Source: Deltaproteobacteria bacterium ADurb.Bin207
GTDB lineage: Bacteria > Myxococcota_A > Polyangia > Polyangiales > Polyangiaceae
Direction of reading: 5' to 3'
DNA: 41,706 nt
NCBI GenBank assembly: GCA_002070115.1
Contig: MWCO01000055.1
Location: 1 to 41,706, forward strand
Shown here: in pieces, positions 32,943 through 40,368 of the stretch
How the letters are laid out: each line of letters opens with the position of its first letter
Position numbering within the stretch: position 1 is the stretch's first letter
Made by a program: the position numbers and the translations under genes
The notes under the pieces: generated by a model
What the model was told of the DNA's origin: nothing
Seen by the model: only the letters and a program-made list of their open reading frames with translations
Database searches by the model: none

Positions 32943-33826
32943 AGCCGTTCGACCCCCCAAGAAAAAACTCACTGTCTGCAAGACAAGGTTTTCGCGACAG
33001 AGGATTCCACGCCAAGCGTTCCTTCGGTCAGTGCTTTCTCGCAGACCAGAACATCGCCCGACGCATTGCCCAACATAGTGTGCCTCAACCAGGAGGAACC
33101 GTTCTCGAAATCGGGGCAGGAACCGGTGCATTGACCGGTCCGTTGCTCCAACGCCAAGCCATCGTCGTCGCCATCGAACGAGATCGAGACCTCATTCCCC
33201 TGCTCGAAGAATCGTTTTTCCAACCCATCGCGGACGGTCAGCTATTCGTATGCGAACACGATGCCGCTACGAGCGACTGGCTCGCCTTGCTTTCCGAGCA
33301 CCCCACTCCTCACGCGGTCGTAGGAAATATTCCCTATCAAATCACCGGTCGCCTGTTGCAACGAGCCACGCAAGTGGCTTGCCATGTGCAACGCGTCGTC
33401 TTCATGATGCAGAAAGAAGTCGCGGATCGAATCCAAGCGCCTTGCGGATCACGGCAATACGGTGCCCTTTCGGTTTTCGTGCGACGCTCGTTTCGTGTCG
33501 TCGAGCGCATTTCCGTCCCTCCCACTTGTTTTCGTCCGCAACCTTCGGTGCATTCCGCGGTGTTGGTGCTCGAACCTCATCCCACGCTTCCACCGGCCGA
33601 CCCCATCTTCGATGAATTGGTGTCGGCCGCGTTTTCTCAACGAAGGAAAACGCTGAGAAATGCATGGCGGGGGAGCATGGGATTGTCCGTACAAGACTGG
33701 GAAATCATCGCCCCCGATGCTGGAATCAACCTCGATGCCCGGGCGGAAACCTTGTGCGTGCAGGACTTCGAACGATTGGCCTCGAGGCTGCGTCAAGTTC
33801 GAGAAAAGCACGCGGAAGGGCTTTAA
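32939..33826 (+). CDS. rsmA: 16S rRNA (adenine(1518)-N(6)/adenine(1519)-N(6))-dimethyltransferase
   Basis: A 295-residue RsmA/KsgA, which uses S-adenosylmethionine to dimethylate two adjacent adenines in the 3' terminal hairpin of 16S rRNA during small-subunit assembly. The SAM-binding motif VLEIGAGTGALT (55-66) follows the typical KRSFGQCFLADQNIARRI entry. The acidic AIERD comes next, the catalytic NIPYQI (130-135) replaces the commoner NLPYNI, and FRPQPSVHSAVL is the conserved C-terminal segment. The start GTG 32939 overlaps the DUF58 stop (GTGA), so translation depends on the upstream genes. It ends the operon; an AT-rich gap of 46 bp separates it from a convergent lipoprotein gene. Confidence 0.96.
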   Translation: MKPFDPPRKNSLSARQGFRDRGFHAKRSFGQCFLADQNIARRIAQHSVPQPGGTVLEIGAGTGALTGPLLQRQAIVVAIERDRDLIPLLEESFFQPIADGQLFVCEHDAATSDWLALLSEHPTPHAVVGNIPYQITGRLLQRATQVACHVQRVVFMMQKEVADRIQAPCGSRQYGALSVFVRRSFRVVERISVPPTCFRPQPSVHSAVLVLEPHPTLPPADPIFDELVSAAFSQRRKTLRNAWRGSMGLSVQDWEIIAPDAGINLDARAETLCVQDFERLASRLRQVREKHAEGL

Positions 33827-33872
33827 ATTTATTCAATAAAAACAATAGATTGCAAGAATGTCGCCGCGACGT

Positions 33873-35141
33873 CTAAGGACAGATCAAATACGCCTTGTCC
33901 GGATCGTGATCGGCAAACCCAGCCACACACTTTGCTGTCGGCGGAGCATTCGCCTTACCCTGCCATAGGGGGCTTTGCGCGACAGACCAGCTTTTCCACT
34001 CAAACGCCGCGTTGAACTGATAAACCTTCCCATCGTCGTATTCCCGATACAACAGCAGTGCGTCGGCGGATTGCTGGTACTGGGAAGGATCGAAACGCTC
34101 GACAGACCAGCGAGCCCGAACATCTTTTTGATTGGGGCCGCCCTTCGAGGTGTCGTCTGTCATGATGACTGGAAAGTCGTCTGCTTTTGTTACCGAGTCG
34201 TTGATGTCGTAGTCGTACAAATACGCATAGGGGACTGCGGAAAACGTGAGCGTTGCCCCCAGGTTTGGACCGAATACCGAGTAGGGAACTTGGTATACGG
34301 AGTCGATCGTCGCGGGAAGGGAGGGAAAACGGCCGGTGGCAAAGATAGGGGCCATCCATACCCCATTTTTTCGCCAATACAGCATCCCATCGTCGGTAAA
34401 GACGAGCAATCTGCCGATATCCGTGAGTTGCACGGCGGCCATGACATTTGCGCAAGCCGGAGGCGCATTCGCCCCTTTCCATGCATCCGACAGGAATTGT
34501 GAACTCCAGGCTTGTCCATCGAAGGGCATGGAGAAAAGGCGAAGTCCCGTCTTGTCATCGATGGAACCATTGCAGTCGTCATCGATGCCGTTGCAAGTTT
34601 CCGGAATCGGCAATACGGCTCCTTGGCAAGCGCCCCAGAGCCCATTGACACAAGTTTGTGTGCCCCCTTTGCAAGGGCCTACGCCTTCGGTGTTCGGCGG
34701 TCCGCCGTAACAAGGCACTGTATCCCCATTGGAGCAGGCACACCCTTCATCCACGGTCCCGTCGCAGTTGTCGTCGATGCCGTTGCACTGCTCGTCGGTG
34801 GGAAGAATTTGTCCGTCACAGGTCGGTGGGTACTTTCCGTCGCTGCATACGTGCGTGCCGTGCTTGCAAGCGCCAACATCCTTGGTGGTGGCTGGGCCCG
34901 TGTAGCATTCTTCCACATCCCCATCGACGCAAATTCCGGGCCATTGCCCTGCTTCTATGGCGGGACCATCAGGCTGAGAATCGCCGCTACCATCGTGGGA
35001 AGAAGAATCGAAGGGGGCATCCACGGAAGCATCGCCATCGGGTTCTTCTGGATTGGCATGGTATTCTGGACGCGAAGTAGCACAACCAACGATGACGAGA
35101 CAGGGAAAGACGATAAACCCGCGCATGTTTGACGGAATCAT
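33873..35141 (-). CDS. Lipoprotein with MopE-like Asp/Cys repeats
   Basis: A 422-residue protein with lipoprotein signal FIVFPCLVIVGC. A linker rich in Asp, Ser and Pro leads to two repeats of the form EQCNGIDDNCDGTVDEGC and ETCNGIDDDCNGSIDD (about residues 110-200), which resemble metal-binding repeats of MopE and many myxobacterial surface proteins. GxPxTxGVGPCKxGTxTCxxG segments precede each. The C-terminal 220 residues contain FDGQAWSSQFL, LLVFTDDGMLYWRKNG and a run of Tyr-rich strands, suggesting a beta-propeller-like fold. The start ATG 35141 lacks a clear ribosome-binding site; ATG 35126 is an alternative. It is the last gene in a minus-strand run. The ligand and function are unknown. 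Confidence 0.87.
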   Translation of the reverse strand: MIPSNMRGFIVFPCLVIVGCATSRPEYHANPEEPDGDASVDAPFDSSSHDGSGDSQPDGPAIEAGQWPGICVDGDVEECYTGPATTKDVGACKHGTHVCSDGKYPPTCDGQILPTDEQCNGIDDNCDGTVDEGCACSNGDTVPCYGGPPNTEGVGPCKGGTQTCVNGLWGACQGAVLPIPETCNGIDDDCNGSIDDKTGLRLFSMPFDGQAWSSQFLSDAWKGANAPPACANVMAAVQLTDIGRLLVFTDDGMLYWRKNGVWMAPIFATGRFPSLPATIDSVYQVPYSVFGPNLGATLTFSAVPYAYLYDYDINDSVTKADDFPVIMTDDTSKGGPNQKDVRARWSVERFDPSQYQQSADALLLYREYDDGKVYQFNAAFEWKSWSVAQSPLWQGKANAPPTAKCVAGFADHDPDKAYLICP

Positions 35142-35243
35142 AGCACAAGGGAGATATCGTCGCTCGAATGCGGCTCCATGAGGACGAAAAAATTTACGGC
35201 AGGGATAGCGACAAGAGATCAGGGACGAGGGGTGAGGCCGTCG

Positions 35244-36407
35244 TCATTGGGCCGGAGGAGCTTCCGGTTTTTCTGGCGGATTTCCCATGATATTTAGGCG
35301 TCGAGGGAACTCCCGTTGCATCGATAGACTTGGGCGCGGTCGAATGAGGTTGGGCATGCGACGAACGTGAAGCGGTACCTCCATTTTAGGTTCCAGCGGG
35401 TCATTGCTTACGATTTCGAGCTTGCCGTTGAGATTGGCGTCTGGGGATTCCTTGTCTCCCGCTGCTTTGAGCGTGACATGGACTTCGAAGCCCGGACCTG
35501 TTTCTGGTTTCGTCACCTTGGCTTCGTAGGGGCCTTCCACAACGCGAGCAGCGGTGACTTTGAGATCGTCACGCTTGCTCGTGATGTTGAGAACGCGTTC
35601 TTTCCCTTGGGGAGATTGGGTATCGAAGTACAACGCACGAGGGCGGAGCTGTAAGTTGCCCATGACGGTCGTATCGAAACGCAGCGTCAGCTCGGGCATG
35701 GATTCCACGCCGGTTTTGACGGAAACGGTTCCATTTCCGCGGCCCACTTTGGTTCCTTTGAACGTGAACCGAACCCCCACGTGGCTTTCCTCGCCTTCTT
35801 TTCTCTCTGTCAGCGCGATTTTTACGCCGGTGTCTCCAGTCACTTCACCCAACGTGAGCTTGGCGTCTTTCGCCAGCTTGCCCGTCAACCAGGCGTCCAT
35901 GGTTTGCTCTTCGTTGTGGCCGACGGCCAATCGAACGATCGAAGGTTGAAAAGCCAAGAGTTGCTCGATCATGGCTTTGATTTCGAGCTTTGCACTAGGC
36001 GTGTTTTTGTCGTTGGTTTGCAGCGTGATCGTCTTGCTGTTGGGACCCATCCGACCACGGGTGTTGAACGATACTTCCACCTCGGTCGTTTTTCCGGGCC
36101 CAACTTCTGATTCCTTGGTTACCGCGGCCGTGCATCCACACGATGAACGGACTCGCTCGATGACCAAAGGTGAGGTGCCGGTGTTTTTGATCACGAAGGT
36201 ATGCTTGACGGTCTCTCCTTCCGTAACGGTCCCGAAGTCATGAACTGGGTCGACCAATTCGATGCGCGGGCCTTGTCCGCTCACTTCGGCGCTGCTTGCG
36301 CCCTCTGTGGCAGAATCCTTTTTTTTCTGAGTGCACCCTCCCACGAGGACAAGAGTCGAAACACCCAACACAACGCCTATTTTTCGAATCAAGTTTCGTT
36401 TTGTCAT
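35244..36407 (-). CDS. DUF1573-domain lipoprotein
   Basis: A 387-residue protein. The signal STLVLVGGC is a clean lipobox (Cys25). The DUF1573 domain (about 48-140) has DFGTVTEGETVKHTFVIKNT and the hallmark SSCGCT, and a related beta-sandwich repeat follows (about 145-370). DUF1573 folds are immunoglobulin-like and often occur in envelope proteins of many phyla; the molecular role is unknown. The ATG at 36407 has no ribosome-binding site of its own. A five-codon leader ORF with GGAGG ends in a TGA that overlaps this ATG, so translational coupling is likely. The FKBP gene lies 60 bp upstream on the same strand. Confidence 0.92.
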   Translation of the reverse strand: MTKRNLIRKIGVVLGVSTLVLVGGCTQKKKDSATEGASSAEVSGQGPRIELVDPVHDFGTVTEGETVKHTFVIKNTGTSPLVIERVRSSCGCTAAVTKESEVGPGKTTEVEVSFNTRGRMGPNSKTITLQTNDKNTPSAKLEIKAMIEQLLAFQPSIVRLAVGHNEEQTMDAWLTGKLAKDAKLTLGEVTGDTGVKIALTERKEGEESHVGVRFTFKGTKVGRGNGTVSVKTGVESMPELTLRFDTTVMGNLQLRPRALYFDTQSPQGKERVLNITSKRDDLKVTAARVVEGPYEAKVTKPETGPGFEVHVTLKAAGDKESPDANLNGKLEIVSNDPLEPKMEVPLHVRRMPNLIRPRPSLSMQREFPRRLNIMGNPPEKPEAPPAQ

Positions 36408-36432
36408 GGCAACGACGGCATTCTGATCCTCC
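36404..36432 (-). promoter_or_regulatory. Five-codon leader ORF coupled to the DUF1573 lipoprotein gene
   Basis: On the minus strand GGAGG (plus-strand 36428-36432) is followed after 6 nt by an ATG (36419-36421) that opens a short frame coding MPSLP. Its TGA stop (36404-36406) overlaps the lipoprotein ATG (36405-36407) as ATGA. The distance from GGAGG to the lipoprotein ATG is 20 nt, too far for direct use. This is read directly from the sequence; the regulatory role is inferred. Confidence 0.6.
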
Positions 36433-36467
36433 GCGATGCCACTTGCAAGGGGGATGTCAACGATGCT

Positions 36468-36914
36468 TCAGCTTGGCGGGTTCCCGTCCACAATCCGAAT
36501 GAGTTCGATCTCAAAAGTAACGTCCAAACCGGCCAATGGATGGTTGCCATCCAAAACGATTTCATTTTCAGTCACTTCCGTGACCTGGACGTGAAGCATC
36601 GCCCCGTCGTGGTTTTGCATTTTCAGCACTTGCCCCACCTTCGGACAGGTTTCTTTCGGAAAATTCCGAGCATCCAGACGAAGTATCAGGTCTTTCTGAC
36701 GTAAACCAAAGGCTTCTTTGGCGCGCAGCAGCGTGGATTTTTTCTCTCCTACTCGCATGCCCACGAGGGCTCGTTCCAGCCCAGGAGGGACGGAGCCATT
36801 GCCGAGTTGCAACTCCACGGCTCCAGTTTGCGAAGAAGAACCGACGATGCTTCCGTCGAGACGTCTTCCCGTGTAGTGAACGAGAACCTTGTCGTGATGG
36901 GAAACGAGATTCAT
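36468..36914 (-). CDS. FKBP-type peptidyl-prolyl isomerase, SlyD-like
   Basis: A 148-residue FKBP of the SlyD/FkpA-like small type, which catalyses cis-trans isomerisation at prolines and can act as a chaperone. VLVHYTGRRLDG opens the domain. PPGLERALVGMRVGEKKS is the conserved core, and DGNHPLAGLDVTFEIEL is the SlyD hallmark after the inserted flap (about 65-120). No signal peptide is present, so it should be cytoplasmic. It lacks the His/Cys-rich metal-binding tail of Escherichia coli SlyD. ATG 36914 gives a normal length; an in-frame extension to 36968 has no family match. It lies 57 bp after the hydrolase-like gene and 60 bp before the DUF1573 gene on the same strand. Confidence 0.9.
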   Translation of the reverse strand: MNLVSHHDKVLVHYTGRRLDGSIVGSSSQTGAVELQLGNGSVPPGLERALVGMRVGEKKSTLLRAKEAFGLRQKDLILRLDARNFPKETCPKVGQVLKMQNHDGAMLHVQVTEVTENEIVLDGNHPLAGLDVTFEIELIRIVDGNPPS

Positions 36915-36971
36915 GGGTCGCTGGAAATGAAAAGATGAACCGTCCGAAGCGTGGGGCCGAACAACCAACAG

Positions 36972-38279
36972 TCAAGGGGGGCTCTGCCGATGCTGGACGA
37001 GTTGTTTGCCTCGGGCTCGCTGACGCACTGCCGATGAGCGCACGGCGTCGCGACGACCGGCATAACCGGCATAAGCGTCCCAACGCACCGCGAGTTCGGG
37101 AAGAACGGTGGCACCCATCTGGAAAAGGTGTGCCATGTGATGTCCACGGGTATTGCCTCGATAGCCGCGGATGCGAAAACTGCCCACCTGCTGATCCGCA
37201 TAAGGTTCCAGCTTCCGCACGTCTTCTTTGGCCACGGCACCGCGCATGGATTCGAGTTTTCGATACGCCGGAACCGCCAGGGCAGAATCCTTCACTTCCC
37301 CCCGCTTTTCCGCAACCGACAAAAGATGCTCTGCCGTGGCGCGACTGCCCGCATATCCAGGCGGATCAATCTCCGAATACGTCACCGAAAACAACAACTC
37401 TCCAGAAGCTGCCGCTTCCGCCGCTTCATCGAACGAGGCCAACCGTCGCTCCACCAGCGTTCCCGGACGGCCTTGCTCATATCCCGTGTGGATTCCGTCA
37501 AGGATCAAGAGCGCATCGAGCGGATCCTCACCTCGTCGTTGCTGTAAAATGGTCGAAATAGCTCCATACCCCGCGCTCCACGCGGATAAGGCAACACGTC
37601 GAAGACGAGCGTTTTCCAGACCGCGACGCTGTACTGCGGATTGGATGGCCGCCAGCAAGTTTTCATACGTACCGGGCGTGGCATAAGCATCCTGATACGG
37701 GCCGGAGCCGACACCGAGGTTGACCACCGCGATCGCAGCGTTGAGTTTGGAAACAGCCGCGCTTTCCACCACCACTTTTACGTTTCCGTGAAAGTGAATC
37801 AAAAGGTCGTAGGAACCATCGCTCGAACGAAAAGACTCGGGCGTATACAGCACACCACCGGGAATGGAAGCGTATCCGGCGTGCTCGAGAGCTGCATCGG
37901 CGCGACGCTGACGGAACAGGGAATTGAGTTGTGCTGAGTCGACCTGTACCATGGTACTCGACGCGAGCTGCGGCAGATCGTGAACCCAGCTCCCCAAGGT
38001 CATGGCTGGTTCCTGCCGTGGCACTTTCACCCAAGTCACCAAAAGAGCAATGACGATACCGAGCAGTACCGCCCCGCACATCGCGCTTTTCCCACTCGAA
38101 CAGGGAACGGTTTGGGCGATCGGTTCGCTCGGAGTAGGAGAGACGGCAACAGGCGGTGGCGTGACGCTATAGGATTCATCCCAACCAAAGGGCTCGTCCG
38201 CTTCGTCTACACCGCAAAGAGATTCCCGAGACGACCGGGTTTTCACGTTGCGGGGAAGGTGCTTCATGAAACGATGCAT
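36972..38279 (-). CDS. Membrane-anchored alpha/beta-hydrolase-like protein
   Basis: A protein of about 435 residues with a soluble Pro-rich N-terminal region (1-65), one membrane helix (about 68-85) and a large C-terminal domain. DLLIHFHGN (159-166) looks like the HG oxyanion motif, LSAWSAGYGA places Ser235 in a nucleophile elbow, LDGIHTG supplies Asp261, and a late GHHMAHLFQ could carry the His. Together these suggest an extracytoplasmic serine hydrolase, though the elbow reads A-W-S-A-G, not G-x-S-x-G. I do not recognise a named family. The start is uncertain: ATG 38279 and ATG 38267 are both possible, and TTG 38336 is in frame; none has a good ribosome-binding site. It is divergent from the small lipoprotein gene. 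Confidence 0.8.
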   Translation of the reverse strand: MHRFMKHLPRNVKTRSSRESLCGVDEADEPFGWDESYSVTPPPVAVSPTPSEPIAQTVPCSSGKSAMCGAVLLGIVIALLVTWVKVPRQEPAMTLGSWVHDLPQLASSTMVQVDSAQLNSLFRQRRADAALEHAGYASIPGGVLYTPESFRSSDGSYDLLIHFHGNVKVVVESAAVSKLNAAIAVVNLGVGSGPYQDAYATPGTYENLLAAIQSAVQRRGLENARLRRVALSAWSAGYGAISTILQQRRGEDPLDALLILDGIHTGYEQGRPGTLVERRLASFDEAAEAAASGELLFSVTYSEIDPPGYAGSRATAEHLLSVAEKRGEVKDSALAVPAYRKLESMRGAVAKEDVRKLEPYADQQVGSFRIRGYRGNTRGHHMAHLFQMGATVLPELAVRWDAYAGYAGRRDAVRSSAVRQRARGKQLVQHRQSPP

Positions 38280-38443
38280 CCAACACTTGGTCGCTTCGGG
38301 CCAAGTTCTTATGTCCCCAATGATCGGTATGGCCAATTCGTCTTGTCACGACGGCACCGCTCGATGGTATCTGCCTCGGTCCTCCGAGTATTCCACGGAA
38401 TGCTTCGCTTTACGCTGCGGGGCAATCAGGCTAGAGCCAGGCC

Positions 38444-38707
38444 ATGTGGCGCTTTTCCCCCATCGCGATTGCTTTGCCCTTCATGCTCACCGTGGGGTGC
38501 GCGGGCTCTCAGCAGCAACCCGCGGCTCCCGAGGGATTCAAAGTTTGCTCGTATTGCTGCACGACCGCGAATACCGTCTGCCGCTGCGAGGTGATCGAAG
38601 CCGTCGAATGCCCTGCTCCGGACCAGACCGCTACGCTCCCGGCGTGTGCCGAATGTCGAAGCTGCACGAAACGATTGGAGTCCGGTGAAAGCTGCCAACC
38701 GCAATGA
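38444..38707 (+). CDS. Small Cys-rich lipoprotein
   Basis: An 87-residue lipoprotein. The signal WRFSPIAIALPFMLTVGC has a good lipobox (LTVGC, Cys19). The mature part carries 10 further Cys, mostly as VCSYCCTTANTVCRC and CAECRSCTKRLESGESC. They may form disulfides or bind metal or a cofactor. No known domain is recognised. The ribosome-binding site is poor (CCAGGCC directly before the ATG), so the call rests on the signal peptide and Cys pattern. It is followed after 25 bp by a small membrane-anchored gene on the same strand, and the two may be cotranscribed. Confidence 0.75.
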   Translation: MWRFSPIAIALPFMLTVGCAGSQQQPAAPEGFKVCSYCCTTANTVCRCEVIEAVECPAPDQTATLPACAECRSCTKRLESGESCQPQ

Positions 38708-38732
38708 CGGTGATAGGGCGCATCGATCCACC

Positions 38733-39179
38733 ATGAAACCCAAAACCCTTGCCATTCTCATCGCTGCTTTGGTTGCGGCAGTCATCGCGGCCCTTGTGGT
38801 ATGGGATATCGTCGTCGTCACCGATCAAGAACGGCTCGAAGCATTTGCGGATTTGGTCACTTCGGAAGTGAGTCCGGAAAATATCGAGGCGGCCATGGCT
38901 TACGTAGACCCGGCCGTGCAGCCCATCGTTGTTGAAGTGCGACACCAAACACTTCGGTTCGACAAGGACAATCGCGATGACTTCTCGCTCATGGCCCGCG
39001 GCCGCTTGCGCCCGTACCATGGCATCAAACAGCACGTGATGCGAAAAAGCGTCGACGTTCGGGATTCTCAGGCTTCCATCAATACCGAGACCTTTTCGCG
39101 GCAAGGAAGGGTTTCGGTCGATTGGGAACTGCGCAAACGCGGTGAGGATTGGTGGGTCAGCCGCGTGGCCCTTCGATAG
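38733..39179 (+). CDS. Small membrane-anchored protein of unknown function
   Basis: A 148-residue protein with an N-terminal membrane anchor (residues about 4-28, ILIAALVAAVIAALVVWDIVV). The outer domain contains ERLEAFADLVTSEVSPENI, a DPAVQPIVVEVRHQTLRF segment, and ends in DWELRKRGEDWWVSRVALR. The last part has the look of a nuclear-transport-factor-2/SnoaL-like beta sheet, but the match is by eye only. The frame is fixed by the stop at 39177-39179; the ribosome-binding site is weak. It converges on the DUF2270 gene with 2 bp between stops. The function is unknown. Confidence 0.75.
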   Translation: MKPKTLAILIAALVAAVIAALVVWDIVVVTDQERLEAFADLVTSEVSPENIEAAMAYVDPAVQPIVVEVRHQTLRFDKDNRDDFSLMARGRLRPYHGIKQHVMRKSVDVRDSQASINTETFSRQGRVSVDWELRKRGEDWWVSRVALR

Positions 39180-39181
39180 GA

Positions 39182-39940
39182 TCAGGGAGCGGGGGCAGGC
39201 GTTTTTCTCGCATCTTCCGCCGCCAAGGCCTCTTCCGAAGGGGGTTCCGGACGAACCGCCTGGCGTTCCCAGGTCCATCGGTCGAGCGCTTCTTCACTGG
39301 GGGTGAGCAAGCCCATGACCGAGGTCATGACAAGAAAAAAAGTAGCCGTAACAGCCACGAACCAGCATGGAAATAGACCTTCTACCCGCAGCCGCTGGTA
39401 ATAGTCCCAAACCGAAACCGGGCTATGAGGATGGATGAACACTTTGGTGAGCCATACCCCGGTGATGAAGTACACAAGCAGCAAGTAGTTGCGCCGCAGC
39501 CTCAAGCGCGTGGCCATATACCAACTCATGGTAAAGTGAGGGCGTCGAAGGTCGAAAGCGAGTTGCCTTCTCCACCCTGGTTCCGCCAGTCGAGCCGAAG
39601 GCCAAAGCATGTTGGCGTAGTAGTTGTGGTCGAACAGGGCGAGTCGCCACTTGCTATGATGCAAACGCTGGTAGCGTCGTGCTTCGATGACCAGACAGAT
39701 CGAAACGATGGCCAAACCCAGGAGCATTACGTAATGGGGGACGCTGGTGGTCCCAAGCACGAAGGTAGACATGCCGAAGGTCAGAAGGATGGCCCAGTTG
39801 CTCGTGGTATCGAGTCGTTGTCGCCATACGGTCATACGGTTCATTTCCGCGCGATAAAGATGGGCGATGGCCGTATGAAAGACAGCGGTTTCTTGATGGC
39901 AATCGGCGGGGGCCGAGTTGGGGTCGAAGCTGGTGGGCAT
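39182..39940 (-). CDS. DUF2270 integral membrane protein
   Basis: A 252-residue protein with the DUF2270 start AIAHLYRAEMNRMTVWRQRLD. Two membrane helices lie at about 48-88 (NWAILLTFGMSTFVLG and YVMLLGLAIVSICLV), followed by a cytoplasmic stretch rich in Arg, His and Trp. Two more lie at about 150-168 and 193-212. The acidic, Pro-rich tail is likely cytoplasmic. DUF2270 proteins are predicted inner-membrane proteins of unknown function. The ATG at 39940 has no strong ribosome-binding site. A 428-bp gap without a gene lies upstream. Confidence 0.88.
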   Translation of the reverse strand: MPTSFDPNSAPADCHQETAVFHTAIAHLYRAEMNRMTVWRQRLDTTSNWAILLTFGMSTFVLGTTSVPHYVMLLGLAIVSICLVIEARRYQRLHHSKWRLALFDHNYYANMLWPSARLAEPGWRRQLAFDLRRPHFTMSWYMATRLRLRRNYLLLVYFITGVWLTKVFIHPHSPVSVWDYYQRLRVEGLFPCWFVAVTATFFLVMTSVMGLLTPSEEALDRWTWERQAVRPEPPSEEALAAEDARKTPAPAP

Positions 39941-40368
39941 GGAAGTCGTTTGCCTGCTCTAATCCGATCGTTTTGAAACGCAAGAAGGGCAAAGAACGGC
40001 CTATCGCGTGGATAGCCCCGCGAATGGTCTGGCTCGAAGACCGCCATTTTCGCAAGGATGGGAAGCGACTCAGGGGGCGGCGTGGGCGCTAACCTATCGA
40101 ATCTCATCGGTTTGCCAGTCGCGCGGGGTATCGGAGCGAACGAACCCGGGTTGCCTATCGTGCAGGCTTATGGAGGACGGTAGACTCGAAGCGACACTCG
40201 CGCATGGAACGATGAGCCTTCGAATAGCGCCATGGATTTGGTGGTTCATGGTAGCGCAAGGCGTGCATCGGACACCGCTTTGCTCCCGTGAGTGTTGCGG
40301 GGGAAAGGAAGCAGAGATGTATATTTATTAGGTATTTCAAATGGTTACGTTTTAGAGATGGCTGTGAG
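39941..40368. other. 428-bp gap without a supported gene
   Basis: It lies upstream of the DUF2270 gene and just past the stop of the second L,D-transpeptidase-like gene, both on the minus strand. It should hold the DUF2270 promoter, but no convincing boxes are visible. The open frames here are short, low in protein-like character and lack ribosome-binding sites. I see no strong hairpin or repeat. Confidence 0.5.

Noticed and set aside
40008..40331. Plus-strand 107-codon frame in the gap before DUF2270
   Set aside because: There is no ribosome-binding site, the composition is not protein-like and no domain is seen.
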